From: Parachlorella kessleri
Lineage: Eukaryota; Chlorophyta; Trebouxiophyceae; Chlorellales; Chlorellaceae
DNA: 64,000 nt
NCBI GenBank assembly: GCA_001598975.1
Contig: BBXU01000470.1
Coordinates: 1-64,000 of the forward strand
Direction of reading: 5' to 3'
The notes under the pieces are model-generated. The model saw only the letters and a list, made by a program, of their open reading frames with translations, ran no database searches and had not been told where the DNA came from. This document shows, piece by piece, positions 57,817 through 64,000 of the stretch. Positions within the stretch are counted from its first letter, which is position 1. The number at the start of each line of letters is the position of its first letter. The position numbers and the translations under genes were made by a program.

Positions 57817-58680
57817 GCCGCGCTAGCAAGGGAGGGACGCCCGTCACCGACCGGCCCAGTCTGTAGCTGGAGACACTGACTGGTGACAGAAGATTCGGTG
57901 TGCATATGCTGGGATATGACTAACCAGAAGGCTGGGCAGTGTTGTCACTGCCACTAGGTCTCAGTGTCTGTTTGGGGCAAGTAATCACTGTATGCCACAG
58001 CCAAGGCCAAATTTGTAGCGGAGTACTCATAGAATGTCAGGCGTGATATATGCTCTATAGGATCGCTTCTAATCCCTACACCGTGAATGTCATATCCGCC
58101 GCTGCAATGAAACTGGGGCATGCATTAGGCCCCCACAACTGTTGCATAAATTGTGCGACACGCGACAATGCTGGAACACCTGTAAGTTGGGACGTTCAAG
58201 CTCCAGTGATAGCATGCTGGCCGCCCCAATCAAAATGCTGCCAGCAACAAAACACTTCCAGTCCTATTGCCTGGCATGCCCACAGAAGTCCTGGCTGGGC
58301 ACACAGCGCCGTCTGCAAGTGCTGCTAACGCGACTGAAGAGAGCCGACTGCCGAGCCAGGCCTCCAGCATCGTAGGTACTGTTCCGTCATGTGAACCCCC
58401 CACAGTCCTGGCATGTGACATCCCCACCCCACCGGGCACCGGCGCACTGCTCCTCCGAGCGCCTGGGTGGCTCCAGCCGCCATGCTGATTAGGACCATAT
58501 CCCAAAAGCTGCCTTACACGATGCCAGCCTGCAAGCGAAAAGCATGCTGTGCCATCTTAAACAAAGCCAGCCAGGTAAGCAGTGGACGTCTCGATTCCAC
58601 GGTTTTGCTCACAGGGCAGGTTGCCAAGGCAAACGGCACAGGGGTGGAAAGGCTGCAGCACTCAATGACTGCTTACTCAC
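57817..58680. other. Convergent 3' region; should hold the last exon of the KDEL-receptor-like gene
   Basis: Between the LYR stop (+) and the last placed exon of the ERD2-like gene (-). The final short exon of the latter (expected to encode about 5-10 residues) was not located. No other gene seen. Confidence 0.45.
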
Positions 58681-61627
58681 CGGGAGGTGGATGACCCCTG
58701 TGCCCTCCGCATATGACTTGACATAGTAGTAACTGCGCCAAGCAAAAGACGTCGGTCACTTGGTGGCTCCTGTTGGCACAGTGGCCCAGGGCCGGAACGA
58801 TACTCCACCTGGTTTAACCTGATCTTCCAGTGGCCTCTAGAACCCTGTCTCAGGGAGAGACTTGCTGGATCCCAACTCAGGCAAGACCCAGAGCATAACT
58901 GCACCTGCCAGGCCAGTTCGCCCCCTCCGCCTGCCCCCTAGGTCTACTCTCCCCTCTAACTTACTACTCTTCACACTTCTTCGCCAACAAACCAGAAACA
59001 ATAGCCACCTCTGCCTTCAAGCGTGCCCGTTCGTATCATTTCCTGGACAACCTGACCCCAGACCTGGCATGGAACAAGAGGAACCTTGGCTACATCCACC
59101 CATCATCCACTCATCCATTCTATCATCGACCTCCTGCGCCACTCAACCCTCCCTGGCCAGCACCCCTCACAAACGCCTTCCCGCTCAAGCACCCACCAGA
59201 AGTCTGCAAGGATGAAGGTTTGCACAATCTCCGACACCAGGACCATCACCGGCCACAGCCCGCTGCCCAGCGCCTGCCACAGGTACTTGTCACCATCCAG
59301 GATCTGCACCCACAGCAGCCACGCGGCTCAGTGTGGCCCCTTGCGACCTCAGAGCATGCTGCCGCACTGGTCCCTGTTGGCATGAGCCAGCAGCAGGTGG
59401 GTATCTGGGGAAGCACCCTACTGCCACCCAGGGTAAGTAAGCACACAAGCTCAGTAGCAGAAGGCTTTTTTCTCAGCCCACGTCCTGGGCAAGCCAGCAG
59501 CTTAAACTTAGCACAACCAAAACTGCAGGCAGGGCTGGTAGGCCCCCTACCACCAATCCCCTGGATCCCTGCCAAGCAAAACCTGCCTTTGCCAGGCCGC
59601 ACATAAAAAGGGCAACCACACGCACGTAGCGCTTACTTAGAAGCTCATTAGACCGTCAGTCCTGGCCTTCAAGCGAGCAAGGGGAACGAAAGCTCCACCA
59701 CCCTACACTCGACACCTCCAACAGCAAGAACATGGTGTGCTGCCAAATGCTGCCAAAGTGTGTCGACCACACACCGCAACCGCAGCCCAAGGCAGGAGGG
59801 GGACCTGCCTGCAGGATCCAGTGCGCGCAGGAGATGAAGCGCGACAGCCCCAGCGCGAACACGTAGTGCGCCGTGAACTTCTCAACCACCTTGGCCTTCT
59901 GCATCATGCGCAGCTGCGGCAGCACCGACACGGCCTCCAAGTACACACAGAAGGCCCACATCACCTGCATGCATTGGTGGCAACTGTTTGGCAACGCGAT
60001 GGGAGGGTAGGGCGCCGAGCGGGATGTGAACCCCATCACTCAGCCTTGCCACAGCAGTCCTTCATGCGAGGCGCATAACAACCGGCAACTCATCGCCGAA
60101 CAGCAAACCTTTATACTCTGGTGCCTGGGTGCCCAAGCAGCGGCCGCTGGGTACCATCTGTAGTATGCCCATCAAACAACAGACCATGGCCGCAAGTGAG
60201 TAAACGAGCGGGCCGACCAACGCCTTGCCCCAATCCCCAGCGCTGATACACAACAAAGCGGCTGCCTGTGTGCGCCCAAGCAGCGCCAGTAGAAGCATAT
60301 CCTGAGCAGCGCCGTCACCCCCCGCTTCCTCCACCCGCCAAGGCAGGGGCAGCGCCCTCACCCTGAAGATGAACATGTGGCGCGTGGTAGGCTTGGCGAT
60401 GAAGGCCATGAGCAGGCAGGGCACCGCCACCACAAGCGGGTTCAAGCTGTCCAGCTCCGCCTGGTAGCTCTCCTTCAGCGGGCCGCGCAGGCAGTAGATC
60501 ACGAAACCTGCAGCAGCGGTGGCGGGCTCGACTGGTGAGAGCGCGAACAGCAACCGCAGGGGGCGATGAGGTTTGTGGCTTTCAGCTCCTCCTGCAGGAA
60601 GGAAACCAGTCAGTAAGCGGCAACCTTGCGAGAAGGCTGGGGCAGGTGATGCTCACTTGCGCCCCGTCCTCAGCAGCAAGCAGCACACGTCTTCCACCAA
60701 CCCTCGCAGCACCCCATGCCACGCCGTGCTATGGGACGCTCCCGATGCCAGTAGCGGCAACACCCAACCAAGGCTCAGTCACACACAGTTCCTCCCGTAC
60801 GTCTCACTGCATACTGTCCACGCAACATTTTCCCTAATTGGAAAATAAACCTTGCCATACTTCAAGTTGAGGCCTTACCTGTGGCTGCCAGTGTAACAAA
60901 GTCCAGGAGCGTGTGGATGTCATACTCCATCATAAAGCTGCAGAACAGCCGCACTAACAGGAACACTGCTGTGAGCTCCTGCGTCCGCAGTGACAACCCT
61001 GCACCCAAATTGCAGCAGAGGTAAGCGCAGTGCGGCTGCTCGCCCACCGGGGCGGTGTCGGACGGGGGCAGCTGCAGGTCAGTCAACACAGGGCCATACA
61101 GCCGGCCAAACAAAGCCAGTGGTTTCAGACAGCCTGTTCCTGTCTGCCCAGGCCATTGCGCACCTGAGCAGTTCTTCTTCGTGAGCAGTTTATAGGCCAG
61201 CACTCCAATTCCCAGGAAGTGGACGCTTTCCGATAGGATGAACAACGTGTCATGGTCCTCCACGACGAACCATAGCAGCAGCAGCGCCTGCACAGCCTCA
61301 ACGATTACACACTCTCAGTCCTAGCAGTTCACAGCACGTCCGTTCGGACCCTATGCGGAGCAGATCAGAGGCACTTACCAGGACGCCCCCACCAATGCCC
61401 AGGTACAGCTTTTGTTTCTCGTTCCGAGTCTTGAACCATCTGCAGCATCGCATGTGGCCGTGTTTAGCAGCGGTACATAACCTTGGAAGCCTTGTCCAAG
61501 CAAACTCTGAGACCCACCTTACTAGGTGTAGAACGGGATCCTTAACCACCTTAGCCCCTAGTTTGTCGTCATCGCGCCCATAGCTTGGCTGGTAACTACC
61601 CTGATAGCCTGGGGGTGGGTTGTACAT
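58681..61627 (-). CDS. KDEL-receptor-like protein (ERD2-like, long plant type); last exon not placed
   Basis: Seven-helix Golgi/ER protein related to the HDEL/KDEL receptor ERD2; plants have a longer ERD2-like subfamily. Exons on the - strand, in phase: 61627-61518, 61439-61379, 61287-61164, 60998-60879, 60507-60362, 59964-59809, 59303-59197, 58732-58681; about 292 residues visible. Marks: a Pro/Tyr-rich cytosolic start (MYNPPPGYQGSYQPSYG), SVHFLGIGVLAYKLLTKKNC, GLSLRTQELTAVFLLVRLFC, EYDIHTLLDFVTLAAT, MWAFCVYLEAVSVLPQLRMM, EKFTAHYVFALGLSRFISCA, WPVMVLVSEIVQTFILADFC and YYYVKSYAEGTG. The CAHWILQ/ILDGD junction needs a GC donor (CTGCAG|GCAGGT). The chain is open after HLP at 58681, where a few residues ending in V-V are expected. 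Whether it binds K/HDEL ligands is unknown. Confidence 0.88.
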
Positions 61628-62196
61628 GGGGGTGTGATCGCCCAACTGGCTCCTTTATGAAGACACGGTAAGCACAACACTGGCTTAGATGGATTATCAA
61701 ATGGCCTGGTCCTTGCTCAAACAATGGCGTTTGACTAGGCCCATAGAGTCGAGTTGGCAGGACGCAGCTGCAGTACGGTTGACACGGTGAGCCAGGGGAA
61801 GCCGGCAACCTAATGCTTGACAAATTGTTCTTCAGTTGCTACCCTCTTCACAGCTTCTCATAGTGCCTTGGAACCTGGTTTAGGACCTTCTCATCATGAC
61901 TGTAAACGGACCGGCCCCTGTGTCTGGTCATGATCAAGCGGTAGTCCGTAACAGACAGTAACTTCTTGCTTGACATCTACAACAGCCATGTCGCGACAAC
62001 CCCCCCCCCCCCGCCTTCCCGTATTAACTAACCTCTCAGGTAAGCAGGTGAAATTCTTGCTTCGAGCTTCGTCCTTCAACATCCCAATCTGCATACTTGT
62101 GCTGACCCAGAAACACATGAGCTAGTGGCGACGTCCTAGATCAACCACTGCAAACCAAAAGTTACTGGTTACACCGACCCGGGGCAAGGAAGACAA
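61628..62196. promoter_or_regulatory. Divergent upstream region, ERD2-like / ARFRP1
   Basis: 569 bases between opposite start codons of two Golgi-traffic genes. Contains a C13 run at 62000-62012. No operator-like repeat identified. Confidence 0.45.
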
Positions 62197-63304
62197 ATGT
62201 TTCATTTATTTTCCGGCTGTTACGACTACATGGCAAGTATTGCTCCTTCCTATGAGCTGTTCCTCACCTGGGCAAGCTGCCAGTACAGGCTTTCCTTGGC
62301 ACTGGGCCCACCCGCTTCTGACAACCTGAGGACAGCACCCACTCAGCCTGTTAAAGCGCAGCGCTGCCAGTCTCACAGAGGTGAAGGCCCCCTGGGCTGC
62401 AGGTCCGCAAGGAGGAGCTGCACATCCTCATAATAGGCCTCGACAGAGCTGGCAAGACCACAATGCTGGAGAAGCTCAAAACGCTCTTCACCAACTTCCC
62501 TGGCGTGGAGGCAGACAAAGTCCTGCCCACTGTGGGCCTCAACATTGGGCGGTTCGAGGCATACGGCTCACCACTGGTATTCTGGGACCTGGGCGGCCAA
62601 GCAGGGCTGCGCTCAATTTGGGACAAGTACTACGGAGAATCCCACGCGCTCATGTTTGTGGTGGACGCAAGTGATAAGCATCGGATAGAGGAAGCCAAGG
62701 CATGCATGGACAAGGCTTTAGGTGGGTTGGGTTGGCATGGGGTGCTACTGATGAACGCAGCTGCTCCAGGTTGCACAGTGGCATGAGGGCTGCTTGCGGA
62801 CTTGGAGGATGACCATCGCATCGGAGGCCTGCATGGCAGCGAGGATTACGTAATGTGCCGCGAATGCCATGGTGAAGGCTTGGAATGTCGCTTCCTGGCC
62901 GCAGGGCGGCAGGGCGTACTGCACCCCACCCCAGGCTTGAAACGTGTTGCTAACATTACACCTATGAAGGTCCAACAGTTTCCGCCCCAGCCGTACACTG
63001 AAGCTGCCTCCTCTCTCGCAAGGAATGTGCTGCTGACCTGCTCTACATGCCTGCAGGAAATCGGGAGCTGTACGGCGCCCCGCTGCTGGTGCTGGCCAAC
63101 AAGCAGGACGTGGCGGGGTCAGTTGCAGCCTGTGATGTGGCAGAGCAGCTAGAAATAGGTAGCATAGAGGCACGGCCGTGCAATGTGCAGTCTGTCAGTG
63201 CCATTAGCGGCGATGGGCTGAAGGCGGCGGTGCAGTGGCTGGTGGAGCGGGTGCGGAAAAGCCAGAGAGCGGAGCTGCTGCGACATAAGGTCCTGATGAC
63301 TTGA
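62197..63304 (+). CDS. ARFRP1: ADP-ribosylation factor-related protein 1 (ARFRP1 / yeast Arl3 type) small GTPase
   Basis: ARF-family GTPase of the trans-Golgi that recruits ARL1 and its effectors. Three exons in phase: 62197-62232, 62403-62721, 63057-63304; 200 residues, the family size. Nucleotide motifs: G1 GLDRAGKTT (usually GLDNAGKT), G2 Thr in VLPTVGLNIGRFEAY, G3 WDLGGQAGLRSIWDKYY, G4 LANKQDV, G5-like SAISGDG. The start MFHLFSG lacks the Gly2 myristoylation site of true ARFs and matches yeast Arl3 (MFHL), whose Met-Phe end is acetylated by NatC and read by SYS1 at the Golgi; the same targeting is inferred here. Intron 1 uses a GC donor (TACATG|GCAAGT). The call rests on the whole-length match. 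Confidence 0.95.
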
Positions 63305-64000
63305 GCCAAGACGCTTGAGCAGCCACGCTGAGATCACTCCTGGCTGTGCTAGGTGGCCAGGCTTCTTCTAATCTGCTGTGCTGTAGCTTTCCGCATTTGC
63401 AAGAACTGCTGGGACTGTCCACACTGATCTTCCTTGCTGCTGGCTGTTGCTGATCGCTTAATGTACCACTTTGCTTTGACTGCTGAAGTGCCGCCCAACT
63501 AGGGACATCGAGAAGTTGTATGTTGTGCATATGTGGGCGGCAGAGCTCGCCATTACATGTACAGTGAATGACAGTCTGCCTCCAGGTCTGTTGACCGGCA
63601 TGCATGCAGGGTAGCACGTGGGTATGTGTTGTTTCTATGTGTGTTTGTATGTGCGCCACAGGGTGCATTGCCTCCCACTGTTGTTATCAGTACTGTCAAG
63701 ACATGGGGTGTCCCTTCCTGGCAAAATAGGCACCGCACCTGGCTGCTTTCCGCAGGGATGTGGAGGCTGTACACCCAGCAATATAGCGGGATGCACCAGC
63801 GGTTTTGGAGGGATGCAAAGAAAGGGTTGCTCCCTTCCAAGGTAATATCCTGGACGTGTCCCATCGGGACCACAAGGTTAAAAGCTGCCAGCTGCCCGGG
63901 CCGGGGTTGAGGCAGGCATGTGCGGGCACAGTGTGCCAGCGGTGTTACGTGAGCAGTGAGGGTTTTAAGGCAAGCGTGTGTTACCGCACAGCAATCAGTT
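63305..64000. other. 3' region of ARFRP1 and a possible exon of a gene leaving the window
   Basis: Most of this stretch looks like 3' UTR and intergenic DNA. A candidate exon at 63756-63841 on the + strand is bounded by TTCCGCAG and AAG|GTAATA and encodes MWRLYTQQYSGMHQRFWRDA and eight more residues. No family recognised and the rest is outside the window. Confidence 0.35.

Overview
This window is nuclear DNA of a unicellular green alga (core chlorophyte; class not resolved). Nearly every gene is split into short exons with GT-AG introns whose acceptors mostly read TGCAG. Several genes have plastid features: a plant-type cryptochrome tail, a Ycf45/SPD1-type plastid ATPase and a predicted transit peptide. 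I see no operons with ribosome binding sites, no rRNA or tRNA, no CRISPR array and no prophage. All exon coordinates were read by hand from splice signals, reading phase and family resemblance.

Layout. 0.2-6.4 kb (+): cryptochrome C-terminus, then an ARG1-type DnaJ protein. 7.0-11.1 kb: NDUFA2 of complex I (-) head to head with a strictosidine-synthase-like/APMAP protein (+). 12.0-15.7 kb: a CYSTM peptide (-), a mitochondrial inner membrane peptidase 2 homologue (-) and a divergent Tim17/22/23-family protein (+). 16.2-17.4 kb (+): an unknown, probably plastid-targeted protein. 18.5-21.4 kb (-): a formate/nitrite (NAR1-type) transporter. 22.2-23.7 kb (+): an AANAT-like acetyltransferase. 24.0-28.6 kb (+): the Ycf45/SPD1-like ATPase. 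29.5-32.1 kb (+): RPC9 of RNA polymerase III and the GINS subunit PSF3, separated by only 101 bases. 32.6-36.8 kb (+): a DCD-domain protein. 37.7-41.3 kb (-): an unrecognised protein built from alternating repeated exons. 42.1-43.9 kb (-): a 2OG-Fe(II) dioxygenase. 44.4-45.1 kb (+): an F-box protein. 45.9-48.2 kb (-): a METTL21-type methyltransferase. 48.7-52.1 kb (+): a large low-complexity protein. 53.9-56.3 kb (-): BUB3. 56.7-57.8 kb (+): a LYR-motif protein. 58.7-61.6 kb (-): a KDEL-receptor-like protein. 62.2-63.3 kb (+): ARFRP1/ARL3 GTPase.

The genes are mostly housekeeping and form no single pathway, but several divergent pairs share a cell compartment: IMP2 with the Tim17-family protein (mitochondrial inner membrane), and the KDEL-receptor-like protein with ARFRP1 (Golgi/ER traffic).

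The most unusual points are: (i) a 358-residue protein with five alternating A/B repeat pairs, every unit on its own phase-0 exon; (ii) a dispersed ~60-65 bp family whose ends look like a complete intron (introner-like elements); (iii) about 8 of roughly 110 modelled introns requiring a GC donor; (iv) the RPC9-PSF3 pair, a candidate dicistronic transcript; (v) an IMP2 homologue without the SMxP serine box; (vi) a perfect 26-bp hairpin after the DCD gene; (vii) an exact 93-bp tandem duplication over the end of the AANAT-like gene.
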